Assembly (NCBI GenBank): GCA_000711775.1
Contig: ARYC01000408.1
Span: 1-64,000 of the forward strand
Direction: 5' to 3'
Origin: Oxytricha trifallax
Taxonomy: Eukaryota > Ciliophora > Spirotrichea > Sporadotrichida > Oxytrichidae
DNA: 64,000 nt
Part shown: positions 45,840 through 57,802 of the stretch, in pieces
Numbering within the stretch: position 1 is the first letter of the stretch
How the letters are laid out: every line of letters begins with the position of its first letter
Notes under the pieces: generated by a model
What the model was told of the DNA's origin: nothing
Databases searched by the model: none
The model's input: only the letters and a program-made list of their open reading frames with translations
Program-made: the position numbers and the translations under genes

Positions 45840-46434
45840 TTTGTAAATTGGCCTAATTTCTCTACTAACCCAATAAGACCCCAACTATACCCTACAAATC
45901 AAAGCACTTATAAACCTCACTAAGGGGTTTTGGGGTTTTGAATATTCCTAAATCATCCCAGGAAGCGAGATATTTTGGTTTTGAGCTAACTCCCAAAAAT
46001 AGTATAATAGGCTTTTCTCGCTTGTGCGATGAGATAAATTCATTATAGCAATAACAACCACCGTCTCATTTTTAATGCGCTATCCAGAGAGTATAATATT
46101 GTCAGGGTTTGGAGACATTTTCCAAAAACATAACTGAAGGTAATTAATAATTAATTAATTTAAATTTTAATTCATTTTCCCAAATCGAATGTATTCCTAC
46201 AATAATGAATATCAAAATGAAATTGTTTTTTTACTTTTATTATTTTAATAACTTGCTCAATAAATAGATTTATTTTTGTTTTAAAAATTTTTAAGAATCT
46301 ATTTTTAAATTATGATTTCATAATTATAATGTTTTTCCTTATATAAGCTTAATATTTTAATAATTTTATAAATAATAAAATTACTATTTTTTCGCATTCA
46401 TTTTCATTAACATTTCATTTTAATACTACTTTAA

Positions 46435-46528
46435 CATAAATATTTATTATAACTCCAAGACTCCACAAATCAATTTCTTTACCATAAGGGCACCCAGCGA
46501 TAATTTCAGGAGCTGTGAAAAGCTATAA
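46435..46528 (-). CDS. Split kinase gene, copy 2: APE / subdomain VIII-IX piece
   Basis: The reverse strand reads FTAPEIIAGCPYGKEIDLWS then LGVI: the APE motif and the DxWSxGV strand of a CAMK-type kinase. The activation-loop piece between DFG (47335) and this is partly unseen. Confidence 0.85.
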
Positions 46529-47334
46529 AATATAAAATTAGCATGTTAGTAAATGAAAAATAGAATCACTTACTAATGATCCAAAACCATCGGTTAAGAG
46601 TTAAGATGGCCCTACAATAGATTTATTTTTATAAGAAATTCCCAAAAAAACAAATATAAGATAATTTATAGTTGAGAATTATGAAGAAACTATTTATTTT
46701 TAAAGAAAATATAATTGATAAAATCAATTATACTAATGAAAATAAGATTTATTTTATAAAAATAAAAAAAAGTTAAATTCTAACAAATAAGTCTTTTATC
46801 ATAGATAATTACTTTAAATAAGACAAGATATCAAATATTGATTTCATGAATTAAATAATTAAAAAATTCAATATATTATTAAATACTAAGTAATTATATA
46901 TTTAATCCAGATGTAAAAATTAATTTTCTCCACTTATTAATAAAATGAAGTTTCGTATAAAATTTTGAATTACTAATAAATATTTTTATAAAAAATAAGT
47001 CTCCTATCTTTTATTTTAAATATATTACTTGTAAATGCTATTTTACCATCATAAAAATGCCAATTAGATCGATTAAGTCAAGATATCAAAATTACTAAGA
47101 AATGCAATTCTTTATTTTGATATGTTTTCTAACATTTTAAGGTTCATCTTATACAATAAAATAACTTCATTTAATAGGGAATTTGTTTATATCTCAAAAT
47201 TAATTATTTGATTTTTTTTTTTTTCTATTTTTCAAAATATTTATTTACTATTTTTATACAATATTTACTAATAAAAACTATTTAAAATGTGAAATGTGAT
47301 TTTATAATAATTTATTTAAAATAGTGGAAAATCC

Positions 47335-47422
47335 AAAATCAGCAAGTTTTGCTGAAGCTTAATCACTTTCATCAGTCATCAAGATATTAGCAGGCTTCAA
47401 ATCTCTGTGCATTATCTAAATA
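47335..47422 (-). CDS. Split kinase gene, copy 2: catalytic loop and DFG piece
   Basis: The reverse strand reads IMHRDLKPANILMTDESDQA then KLADFG: the HRD catalytic loop with Lys and Asn in place and an intact DFG. Unlike the TBE kinase (DFN), this one has all catalytic residues and should be active. Confidence 0.88.
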
Positions 47423-48477
47423 AATATATATATTTATTTAATAACTAAATTAAAAGTTCGGATATACAGTCCAAATGATTTGTCATTGAACCCTTGGAAT
47501 TCGGATTTTAGAGTGCATTGATAATTTGTTCCTGTTCAAAAAATCAATTTATTAGTTAAATGTCCGGATATTTTAGTATCTGGATGAAACACGAGTGATT
47601 TGTCAAGAGCTTTTATGACTTAAAAAATTGCCATATATGACCTTGTACGGAAATAGATTGGAGTTTGTCAAAGATTAAATAGATAAAAGACCCGATTTTA
47701 GAATGTAGATGATCTCTCATCTGATGATTTAGAGGGGAGGTCCAAAAGTAAGACTTCATTCATTATTTCCCTGTATATTATTATTTGAATTATATTGTCT
47801 ATCTATAACTAATTTAATAATTAATTATTCCAAGGTCATGAATTAAATTTTTTAATATAAAAACTGAATATTATATCAATATTAATTGCAACTTATAGCA
47901 ATTTAATATTTAAATCAGAAAAAAAAAATTTAATTGAAATATTAATAATATGAAAGCCAAGCCTAGCATTATTTATCCAAAAAATACTCCTTCTGGTTTC
48001 CAAATTATGTCTCATTTTTATGTTTAAAGACATTATCCTAAATTGTTTGAGAAGTTCTCATTAATGAAATGATTGGTAAAAAGAATCAGTCGCAGATGCT
48101 TAGAATTTTGGAAAAAAACTTTTTAAAAAATATTTCAATTTCTCAATGACTGAAAAGTTAGTACTATAACATGAAGATTGTGTAAATGTTAAATCAATGG
48201 TCCCATTCATTATAAGCTACTTTAAAAGAAGATTTAAACACTACTTTCATCTATAATCTTACATTTTGGAAAATTATGCATAATGATATACTAAATCGTT
48301 CATCAAAAGCAAAGAAAACCCCATACACATTAGGGTTTTAGTTAAAATTAACTAATTGCACATATGTGATGTAATTAGAAACATTTTTTACTCAAAGACT
48401 TAGTTTTAAGGAGCTATATTATTTAAAAGTTGATTATTTTATAATTTAAATCAAAAACATTTATAAAATTACTATAA
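47423..48477. other. IES, no gene established
   Basis: The first 350 bp are less AT-rich and contain two similar stretches (around 47465-47495 and 47565-47610: GATTTGTCAxxxA after a CCGGATAT-like start), perhaps an old repeat. No open frame with family similarity. Confidence 0.45.
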
Positions 48478-48572
48478 TATTAATGAAGATACTTAATTGC
48501 TGAAGATATTTGATAAATTAAAGTGGCGACACGTGCCTCTTTTAATTCAAATTTTCTAGCTTAACAATTAAA
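48478..48572 (-). CDS. Split kinase gene, copy 2: subdomain VIa piece
   Basis: Reverse strand: KEARVATLxxQISSAIKYLH-like, aligned with copy 1 at 1395-1505 (nearly identical DNA across GTGGCGACACG). Precedes HRDLKP in reading order. Confidence 0.75.
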
Positions 48573-48949
48573 TTAGAATTTAATAAATAAATTAAATAAG
48601 AATTTATTAAACTTAATTATAATTATAATCATTTTGTTCGAATTAAATCATTTATAACTTTTTCGAGAAAAATTTCTTTGTTTTAACATTAATTATTTAA
48701 AATTCAAGAATTAATTTCTTTTTAAATGTTCGAAAAAAATTGATAGAAAAACACTTATTAAAATTTTATCAAAGATAAAATTTGATTAAAAAATTTAGAA
48801 TGTTTGATTATCATTAAAAACAATAATTTCTTTTAATTTTTTAGAAAAACAAATTTATGAAAGAATAACAATGAGAAAGTTGTTAAATTTAATTAATTTT
48901 AATGAAAAATATTTAAATTATAGTAATAATTTGAGAATTCATTTGGTAT

Positions 48950-49016
48950 TTTTTAAGCTTTAAGATAGTTACTCATGTTATCACCTTTCAATAATTCCAT
49001 AACAAGGTATGTGTTC
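48950..49016 (-). CDS. Split kinase gene, copy 2: hinge piece (subdomain V)
   Basis: The reverse strand reads YLVMELLKGDNMSNYLKA, the same as copy 1. In copy 1 it is 29 bp from the preceding piece; here about 1.8 kb. Confidence 0.85.
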
Positions 49017-49401
49017 ACCTCGTGCGTCCCCACTCCATAAAGAGCATTAAAATAATTAAAAATATCTTAATCTGTGATTAGCATTAGCAATATAATTATA
49101 TGCGACATTTATTTTGCCATTCAATTTTTTCAATACTTTCATATAAAAATAAGTAAAAGGCTTCTTTATAAGATAATCATTCAATTTTTTAAGAATTAAA
49201 CATATTGATCAAATGCCTATATTACATTTAATATACTTCAATTTATTCGGATTTAACAATACTATTTATATATGATTTAAAACTTATTTTCAACATGAGT
49301 TAGATACACTACTTTATTAAAAAAGCTAAATTATAAATGAAAAACAATTACATTTAATACAGCTTTTGTTCAATAATTGAAATGACCTTCTTGGGTATAT
49401 A

Positions 49402-49807
49402 TTGTTGGCATACATTCGATTTGGGAAAATAAATTAATAAATAATTATAAAAGTGGCAGTTTACTTTCTGAAAACCTGGACAATATGGTACTTGTTCGAT
49501 AGAGAATTCAAAATCAACTACACTTTACTATTGGCGGTACCCTTCTATCGCATTCCTGAAGCGAGATAACTTGACTTTAATTTTGGGTGATTTGTTTAGT
49601 AGATTTTAATGCCAAAATTAAAGTCAAGTTATCTCGCTTCAGGGATGCGATAGAGGGGTACCGCCAATAGTAAAGTGTAGTTAATTTTGAATTCTCTATC
49701 GAACAAGTACCATATTGTCCAGGTTTCCAGAAAGTAAACTGCCACTTTTATAATTATATATTAATTTATTATTTTTTTATTTTCCCAAATCGAATGTATT
49801 CCAACAA
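49402..49807. repeat. Palindromic element M6 (TTGTAGGAATAC family), well preserved
   Basis: 406 bp, ends TTGTTGGCATAC / GTATTCCAACAA, TA on both sides. Arms pair almost perfectly through CTTGACTTTAATTTTGG; the loop is near 49600. It enlarges the IES that is 29 bp in copy 1. Confidence 0.9.
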
Positions 49808-50796
49808 TATTAAAAATTTAATTTATGAATCTATCCATTAAATATATATTTCAAATTTATTTGTTACAAAAAAAGAGTACAAAAAAATATAAGAAATAAA
49901 AAGGAAAATAAGTAAAAACATTTAATCATACTATTTTTTGTAAAATAATCTTGAATAAAGTTTTTTTAAGGAAATAAAGCAATTTATATATTATTTTTAA
50001 GGTGAAGTCTTTTTTAAATTTATGAAATATAAAAAGATCGTCAACTAGAAATCCATTATAAAATATTTCTGCTATGAGAATTATTATTACAAAAAGCTTG
50101 ACTAATAATTGAAAAAGTATAAAATTGCTAGAGTATTGAAAAAAGTTTGGTAAAAATATATTTATGGGAGTGATGGGAGTAGACTTTTGGAAAAATAGGT
50201 ATGAATACTATTAAAATTTGATTGTTAAATAATTTTAAATATATTTGAAAATTTCACAAATTAAAATATAGTCAAGCAACAATTTAAGGAAAAGGATTAT
50301 AGAATGAATTGAGCTGGCATTTTTTCATGATAAATGTTTATGAAACTAATCTTACCTTTCGTGTAGTCCACTTCCTAGGTATTAATAATAAAGATTTAGA
50401 TATAAATTTATGAGAGTAAACTTCTTTAATGGAATTTTGGAAATTGCGAAAACATTTTCAGCCCTTGAATAAGAACTTTAAATTGGTATCATATAAAAGA
50501 GTGTGATGAAATTCTTATTAATGCTTTCTTGGATATCATGTTCTTTATTTTTTGTTAAGAATGATCTTCATTTTATTTAGTGTGATCTATAAATAAAATC
50601 TATTCTAAATCAAGTATTTAGAAAGATGTTTGCAATCTATTCAGCGCCTAAAGAGATTTTAGAATAAAATACAGTTGTGTATTACTAAACTAAAAAGTGA
50701 ATAATCATTCATTTTCTTTTCACATATCTCTAATGAACTTAAACTTTCAAATTAAATATTGAATACATTCAAATTTATATTAAAAAATTTAAATTT

Positions 50797-50931
50797 AAAT
50801 GAGTGATGTTTGGATTCGAATATATCAATCAGTTATGAGATATTAGGGTGACTGCAAACTTTAAGAATTTCTATTTCTTACAGTTGTAGCTATAGATCTT
50901 CTAAATCTTCGACCTTTTTCTTTAATATTTT
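50797..50931 (-). CDS. Split kinase gene, copy 2: subdomains II-IV piece
   Basis: The reverse strand reads KKKVEDLEDLQLQLQEIEIL then KVCSHPNISQLIDIFESKHH. Joined to the upstream piece through the pointer AAAATATT it gives VAVKILKKKVED, with the invariant Lys of subdomain II. Confidence 0.88.
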
Positions 50932-51005
50932 CAAATTAAAAAATACGAAATACTTTATTTATAAACTAAACTTTTGCTATATATAAAATAAATGAGAAAT
51001 ATTTT
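50924..51005. other. 74-bp IES with 8-bp pointer aatatttt
   Basis: The direct repeat aatatttt lies at 50924-50931 and 50998-51005. Excision of 74 bp (one repeat plus spacer) joins EEVAVKI to LKKKVEDLED in frame. The best-defined MDS/IES junction in the window. Confidence 0.85.
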
Positions 51006-51092
51006 TACGGCAACTTCTTCTCCTGTGATTCTGTTAACAGCTTTTCTAACTTAACCATATCTTCCTTCACCAAGTCTCTCTTAGATTGAATT
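50998..51092 (-). CDS. Split kinase gene, copy 2: glycine-loop piece (subdomain I)
   Basis: Reverse strand: NSIQERLGEGRYGQVRKAVN then RITGEEVAVKI: GxGxxG loop and VAVK. TAA codons as Gln in conserved positions. Confidence 0.88.
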
Positions 51093-51294
51093 AAAATATT
51101 TTTATAATTATAAAGATTGCTTTCATAATTTTTAATTTAATGGGGGTTGGGATTTCAATTTTCAAGTTATTATTGTGTTATTATTCATCCATTTTCCTTC
51201 TTATCGTTATTTTATTTATTATAATAATTAAAATATAATACCACAAATAATGAGATTTTATAATTGAGAAGAATTGATGGACGCTTTTGGTTTT

Positions 51295-51364
51295 GAGAAC
51301 TTTATTAAATATGCTCATCCAATACTCTCTAGTCTCCATGTCTTTCAGGTAAATTGTTCAAATA
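51295..51364 (-). CDS. Split kinase gene, copy 2: PH-like domain C-terminal helix
   Basis: The reverse strand reads YLKDMETREYWMSIFNKVLK, with the characteristic Trp of the PH-domain C-terminal helix. Counterpart of 3638-3722. Confidence 0.78.
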
Positions 51365-51887
51365 TCAAATAAAAAATGTTTAATAAGAATCACTTTTATT
51401 AATTTATTATGATAATTAATGAATGTGACATAAATTATATTAATTTTCAATATTCAAATATTTATTACTATAAATCAATAATTGGAGGAATTATTTTACT
51501 TGTAAAAGAATTAAAAGAAAATTTTATAAAAAAAATAAACTATTTGAATTTATTTGCTTTGATTATTTTTTTTATTTAAAAACAGATAATCATATCAAGA
51601 ATTATATATCTCATTTTAAGGATTGAATAAATTTCTCAGTAAAATGTAATAAATTTGTCACAATTTAGTAATTAAAACTTCAAATAATAATTGTCGAATT
51701 CTTTTATCTTGATTAATATAATTTATTAAAAAACTCATAATATTTTATTAATTATTGTTCTCTGCTTATGACCTGGAAATAAATATATAGAATATATAAT
51801 TTTTAATTTAATTCTCTCAATATAATATTTCGTTAGTTAATATACTATTTTATTTATTTATAAAAGAAGGAAATGACATTTTTATTG

Positions 51888-51980
51888 GGAATAAATATTT
51901 ATTTTCGGAGTATTTTTCAGGAGTGGATTCTTTGACAAACACTCCTACTACACTCACCATAGTTTCATGACCTTTATCAT
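51888..51980 (-). CDS. Split kinase gene, copy 2: PH-like domain core piece
   Basis: Reverse strand: NDDKGHETMVSVVGVFVKES then TPEKYSEN. Counterpart of 4362-4462. Bracketed by unrelated AT-rich DNA. Confidence 0.72.
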
Positions 51981-52185
51981 CATTCATAAAGATTTAATTA
52001 ATAATATTTTATACAAGTATTAGTTATTCATTTATAAAATTATATTATGGGAACTAAATAAAGTTTAAAAATTTTTTAAATTTTAGTATATTAATAATTA
52101 ATTAAATTTTTATGATTATTTTTGGATTGTTAAGGTGGAAGTAAATTTCTTTTCCAAATATTGAAATCCATATTATTGTAGGAAC

Positions 52186-52562
52186 ACATTCGAAATTGAA
52201 AAATTAAAATTAATTAAATTAAATTTAAATTAAAATATTGGCAGTTAAATTATTCCATTTAAATTATCTTAATGAATTAAAAATTTTCGGGAGTTTATTA
52301 ATGGGCATGCTATTTGATCACATCCCAGGACCGAGATAACTTAACTTTAATTGGACAATTTAATTTAATAATTTTAGAGACATTTTATAAATATTAAGTT
52401 ATCTCGCTCCTGGAATTTGATAAAATAGCAAGCCCATTAATAAACTCCGGCAAATTTTTAATTTATTATGATAATTTAAATGGAATAATTTAACTGCCAA
52501 TATTTTGATTTAAATTTAATTTAATTAATTTGAATTTATCAATTTCGAATGTATTCCTACAA
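52186..52562. repeat. Palindromic element M7 (TTGTAGGAATAC family)
   Basis: 377 bp, ends TTGTAGGAACAC / GTATTCCTACAA, TA both sides. Inner arms (CATTTAAATTATC; GGGAGTTTATTAATGGGC) differ from the other copies but match each other. Confidence 0.85.
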
Positions 52563-52864
52563 TATTAAAATTTTGCATAATTAAATTTAAATCATTTATT
52601 TTTTTTTTCATTTCCTGAAATTATTCATTATTCCTTATAATAATTTATAATATATAAATTGAATTATATTGTTAAGAAAATATTAATTTAAATAATAAAA
52701 CGTTTTCTCAAAAGTTTAATTTAAATCATTTTAAGTAATCAAAATATTATAGTTTATTTTATGTATAGAGAGTCATTAAGTATTTATTTATTAATTTATA
52801 TTATTAATTATGATTAAAAACATATTTTAAATTTCCTCACATCATTTTTCTAGATTAATTAATA

Positions 52865-53290
52865 TTGTAGGAATACATTTGATTTGGGAAAATAAATGAT
52901 AATTAAAATATCAATAATTTAAATTCGTGGCAGTTATCTTTGTCCTAGTCTAGACAGTTTGGCACTCATTCGATAGAGAATTCAAAATTAGTTGGACTTT
53001 AATATTGGCGGTACCCCTCTATCACATCCATAAAGCGAGATAACTCGACTTTAATTTTTAGTGATTTGTTTTAAGTTGTATTTTTATGCAAAAATTAAAG
53101 TCGAGTTATCTCGCTTCCTATGATGATGCTGATAGAGAGGCTACCGCCAATATTAAAGTCCAACTAATTTTGAATTCTCTATCGAATGAGTGCCATACTG
53201 TCTAGACTAGGACAAAGATAACTACCACGAATTTAAATTATTGATATTTTAATTATCATTTATTTTCCCAAATCAAATGTATTCCTACAA
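52865..53290. repeat. Palindromic element M8 (TTGTAGGAATAC family)
   Basis: 426 bp, ends TTGTAGGAATAC / GTATTCCTACAA, TA on both sides. Arms match closely (GTCCTAGTCTAGACAGT with its complement; TAAAGTCGAGTTATCTCGCTT). One arm has a short insertion near 53120 (ATGATGATGCTGA). Confidence 0.9.
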
Positions 53291-53394
53291 TATTGAATTT
53301 AATTTATAAATTTAATTCGCAATAATTGTCCTTGTGAATAAATTAATAAAATAATATTTAAATATAAGAAATATTTATTATTTTTATAACTATA

Positions 53395-53548
53395 ATATTG
53401 GCTTGAATGTATCATCAGAGCATCTAATGAGAACTTCATTTTACATATAATAGAATATATTTAAAATATATTCAGAACTTCTCCTTTTATGATTTCTACA
53501 AATGCATCATCATCTTCCTCGCATTATAGGTTATCTAAAAGTAATGCA
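53395..53548 (-). CDS. Split kinase gene, copy 2: acidic linker and PH start (two pieces)
   Basis: Reverse strand: LLDNLQCEEDDDAFVEIIKG (53548-53470) and EVLIRCSDDTFKPIF (53450-53395). Counterparts of 5828-5968. Confidence 0.65.
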
Positions 53549-54432
53549 AATATATATATATATCGATTGGCAAAGTGGATTTTTTCTATTTAATCGACCT
53601 AGCTTTAAATTAAGAAAAATACTTGAAATAACTAAGTTTAAGCTTTGGAGCTGAATAAACAATTATATATTTTTTAAATAGATAAATAAAGAATCATAAT
53701 ATTTTAGTGGTACAAATGACTTATTTTTATGACTTATTGGGCATTCAATATTAATAATTATATAGTTTAAAATAAAATAAAATTATTAATGAATGAAGTA
53801 GAATTAGATGAGTTATAGTTATGTTATGATTATTGAAAACTGCTTTAAATTAAATATTGAACTGAATTTATTATTATTTGTATCTGTTCTTCAAAAACAA
53901 TAACATATTTTAGTAATTAACCATTATAAAGCGTTAATTTTTTTATTTTTAATTTATTAATAATAGATAATTATGTATGTATTATTTTAAAATTGCTGTC
54001 AATTTCCTTAGCACTTAACTGTATATTTTTATCAAAAGTGAAAATGTTTATAATATGATGATTATTTATTTTTATCATTCATTGGAGTGAGTTTCCTTTA
54101 TTGATGAAGAATAAAAATTATCGTTTTTTCATATATTTAAATAACATTAATTAATTAATTGCAATTAATATTGAAAAATATTTATTTTTGAAAAATTATT
54201 ATATTATACATTAATTAATTGTTTATTAGAACCTAATTTTATGGTGATATTTAAGTAATTCAGGATATTTAATTTAAATTTTTAAAATAACTTCAAAAAA
54301 ATATGAAGAAATTTTATATTTATATGATCTTTTTAATGGTCTTTATAAAAACTTGAATAAATATAATATTTTTTCAAAAATTATTGAAAATATAAAAATT
54401 TCTGAATATTATTTAAACCTTTATTTTAATAA
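53549..54432. other. IES, no gene seen
   Basis: AT-rich, stops in all frames, no paired arms noticed. Confidence 0.55.
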
Positions 54433-54607
54433 TAATGCCTTTGTTGTGGTGTCTTATTCATTTGAAATCCAACTTCAATATTTATAAATGTCGCTAGATA
54501 TATATTTTATTAAATATTGTTCTTAGATGATTTTTTCTCAACTTTAAATGAGGACTACTTAGCATTCTTTAATACACTGTTGTTGTTTATTGCTAGGAAA
54601 TTGGGAA
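54433..54607 (-). CDS. Split kinase gene, copy 2: linker pieces (two)
   Basis: Reverse strand: LPNFLAINNNSVLKNAKQSS then FKVEKKSSK (54605-54520), and IEVGFQMNKTPQQ (54480-54435). Basic, Ser/Asn-rich; counterparts of 7575-7662 and 6980-7018. Confidence 0.55.
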
Positions 54608-54698
54608 GGTGATTTTAGGTTGATGAACTTTTTTCTTTTAATTTATATTAATAGAATTAAAAGCGATAAAATAAATTTTGCAATAAAAATTAATTATA

Positions 54699-54967
54699 TA
54701 AAACCCCATATAGATCAATTAAGAAGCAAGGATTGGAGTTAAGAACAATTAAATTAAGAATTAATTATAATTTTCGTACAATTAAATATAATTAGGCTAA
54801 AATCAAATTTACATACCCTGATTGGATTATGTTAGAAGGACAATTAATCGAGGCAATATTTTTAATAATTAGCCCAAACATTAAAATTATGCTCCAATAA
54901 TAATTATATATTAATTTAATTGCTCTTAACTCCAATCCTAGCTACTTAATTTATCAATGAGTTTTAT
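54699..54967. repeat. Palindromic element with AAAACCCC end (P2)
   Basis: 269 bp; starts TAAAACCCCATATAG, ends GAGTTTTAT (decayed GGGGTTTTA). Internal arms pair (CTTAATTxxATTATAATT and complement). Same family as 8734-8998. Confidence 0.7.
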
Positions 54968-55299
54968 TTTTTAATAGTGAAAAATTTAAAAATAATGAAA
55001 ATATATTATATTTGATATTTAAGTATTAATTATAGATTATTTTTAATTTTCTTCGAAGTCATAATTTGATTGTTAGTCAAGTTGCGACAATTAAAAATAA
55101 TTATATATAAATATTTTATTAATTATGCATGTTTATTTACAAATATTTAAAGAGGTCTAAGATTCTTAATTAATATTGGACTTAAATTAATTTATTTATT
55201 TTAGTTTTTTTTAAAAATATAAACTTGCAATTTTATTATCTTCGCTGCTTTTATAATAAATAATAAAAGTGAAACATTTTTAAGTAACTTATTATTTAA

Positions 55300-55352
55300 T
55301 TATTTATATTAGAAGGAGAGCTGTGTTTTGAAGATTTACTCAAGTTTTAATC
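55300..55352 (-). CDS. Split kinase gene, copy 2: Ser-rich linker piece
   Basis: Reverse strand NLSKSSKHSSPSNIN; counterpart of 8410-8464. Confidence 0.5.
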
Positions 55353-56435
55353 AAAATAAAATTAATAAAATTATGATTTTATATTTAAAATTATTAATTA
55401 TTTTTAAATTATTTAAAATTAATATTATATCTCAAAGTTCCTTCTATTGAAAAATTGATTTTAATCTGATTTGCATTTAGATTTAAAGTTGTTTTTATAA
55501 TTGAAGGGTTTAAATACATTATATAAGAAAGCTTTCCTTAAAATAATTAATTTTTATTATTTTATAAGAAATTGCAGAATAAAAAACAAGGAGATAAATG
55601 AAATTGTATTTAAATAAATATAATTATTAGAGCGATGCTGATTAGTTTTATATTTTCCAATTTACTAATAGATAAGCTTCTCTGTAATTAGATTATAGTA
55701 GATAAATCTTATTAGTAATTATTTCTCCATTCTTAAAATAGAATGAATTAAATTATTATTGAATACAAACTGTCAATATAAATTCTTAAATATATCTAAC
55801 TAACAAAAAAGTTCTTTTTGAATTTATACAAGCTTCTGTTAAACTTTATTTATTTATTATAAATTGAATTTTCTTTAAATCTTTGAAATTATTATATTAT
55901 TAACATTTAAATTTATATACCTCTTTTTTACTATAATTTATTTTTTAATTTAAAATTAAAAAATTAGATTGGTATTTACTAATTAATCATAGAGTGGTAT
56001 TTAATAAATTCCTATCTATAAATTTCTTAAATCTTAAGAAATTTATTGTTTAATACAAAAATATACATTATATTAATATTTTAACTTTTTAAAGGTTTTA
56101 TATATAAATGATATCAAAAATATTATTTTTTATATCATTTATATAAAATTCTATTTTCAATCCAAAAAATTCATATTTAATAAAAAAGCCTATAAAGATA
56201 AATTAAGATTTCATCAAAATTTTATTTAAAATTTAAGTATACATGGCAAACTAGAGTGAATAAGTACTATCAACTATAATATTTTAATTTAGTTTTATTT
56301 TTAGATTAAGTTATTCTTACTGATAAAAACATCAATATATTTTGATTTATTATACTTTTATAAAAATTATAACATATCTGAAGAGAAACGTGCATTTATT
56401 TCACAAAACTAAAAATAAATTAATAAATTTTTTAT
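55353..56435. other. IES, no gene seen
   Basis: AT-rich, stops in all frames. Copy 1 has the GC-rich island (9240-10800) and palindromes in the matching interval; none of those are here. Confidence 0.55.
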
Positions 56436-56439
56436 TTAA

Positions 56440-56637
56440 ATCTGTTCAAAATTGATTGTAGATTTTACTTTGAAAACATTGTCTAGAAATTCCTGAATGT
56501 CTTCTTTGGTCATATTAAAAATCTTATTTTAATTCATAAATAATAAAATTTAATAGATTGAAAAGTCTATTCACCCTTCATTTTTAATACTCTGTATGAT
56601 TTGATTATACCATGGTTAAAATTTACCTTAAGTTTAA
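56440..56637 (-). CDS. Split kinase gene, copy 2: distal EF-hand module (two pieces)
   Basis: Reverse strand KSYRVLKMKGEQT (56635-56570) and MTKEDIQEFLDNVFKVKSTI then NFEQ (56525-56445). Counterparts of 11950-12115. Confidence 0.7.
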
Positions 56638-56779
56638 TAATATTAATTATTTGTTAATCATATTTATCATAATTAAGTTTTTGACTATTGGGCTAGAAGC
56701 TAAATTTAAATTTTAAAACATTAATTCAAATTTGATAACATATAATTAAATTTGAAAATACAAATGTTATTTTTTAAAT

Positions 56780-56830
56780 TTTGATTTTATTAGATAAACT
56801 CATTATCTTCAACTAAAGGCATATTTTTAA
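56780..56830 (-). CDS. Split kinase gene, copy 2: MPLVEDNEFI linker piece
   Basis: The reverse strand reads MPLVEDNEFIQQNQN; counterpart of 12225-12290. Confidence 0.58.
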
Positions 56831-57089
56831 TAATATATTGAAAATTGAAAAAATTATATTTGTAAACAATTATATTATTCTTTTCAATATAATTAGCACA
56901 GCACTTATTTATGAATATTAATTTAAATTTAATTTTTTGAATTAATTAAAATAAATATTTAAGAAATCCATATGTGATAGAATCTATGGGTTATTAATAT
57001 TATTATAATAAAATATTAATATTATTAATTTATGATAAAATAATCGTATTTTAAATAATAAATTCATTTTTTTATTGAACCAATAAACC

Positions 57090-57162
57090 CTAAATTAAAG
57101 AATGATTCTGACATCTTCTTTGTGGACAAGTCCATCATCGTCAAAGTCATACCTATATATTA
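57090..57162 (-). CDS. Split kinase gene, copy 2: canonical EF-hand loop
   Basis: Reverse strand RYDFDDDGLVHKEDVRIILQ: Ca-binding loop with D1, D3, D5, G6, V8 and D12. Counterpart of 12595-12670. Confidence 0.85.
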
Positions 57163-57654
57163 AAATTGAGAATTTGACTATATTGAAAATCTATAGTACA
57201 ATATTAAATATTAATTTATAAAATACAATTTTTAAATAAAATATAATCAATCTACTAGTCTTTATATTTATCCAATCCTTCCTTACATTTTAAATAAAAT
57301 AAAGAGCATAAAAACATTGTGATCCCAATTGTTATTTAAAAATTTCATTTTAAATTTGGACTTTCCAATAAATAAAAGGCATACTGAACTTATATATTTT
57401 TCTCAAACAAAATTCATTATGACATTTACAGAATTTAAAAAAATTTTCATTTTTTATTATTTTATTTTTTATAAAAGTTCGAAATTAATTTGAGAAGACA
57501 TAAAAATATCACGAAGCATGAAGTATTAAAATAAATATCATAATTATGTTGAAATTTATTAAATAATTACATTTAAAATACCGCCATCAATTTTTATTTT
57601 AGGTTAGAGTGGAATAGCATTAAAATATTATTTAATTTTTTTGTAATTAATAAT

Positions 57655-57802
57655 CCATTAAGAGTTAGTTCATAAAGTTTTTGAATGAATAAAATTTAAT
57701 GATTTAAACATTCATTATTTTATTACATTACTTAATTAATTTAATATTTCATTTTCAAATGAAATATAGCCTGTCTATTTTACGTCGAGTATATTTAAAT
57801 TA
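57655..57802 (-). CDS. Split kinase gene, copy 2: first EF-hand pieces (two)
   Basis: Reverse strand ILDVKQTGYI (57795-57760) and FIQKLYELTLNGL (57690-57655). The loop is less canonical than in copy 1 (LDINKNGYI). Ends approximate. Confidence 0.52.

Larger units (their letters stand above)
41839..45940 (-). mobile_element. TBE G, complete
   Basis: 4102 bp with about 85-bp terminal inverted repeats (41839-41923 and 45857-45940); the left has CAAAACCTCAAAACCCC, the right two perfect G4T4 units. AATATT is present on both sides (41833-41838 and 45941-45946). Genes: zinc-finger/kinase (-), 22K (+), transposase (-). The transposase and 22K frames have consistent lengths, so this is the best-preserved copy in the window. 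Confidence 0.94.
41679..46202. repeat. Palindromic element M5, split by TBE G
   Basis: Left part 41679-41838 and right part 45941-46202 together form one family member: TTGTAGAAATACATTCGATTTGGG...CCCAAATCGAATGTATTCCTACAA, with TA on both outer sides. The arms pair less well inside than in M6 or M8. TBE G inserted at an AATATT site. Confidence 0.8.
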
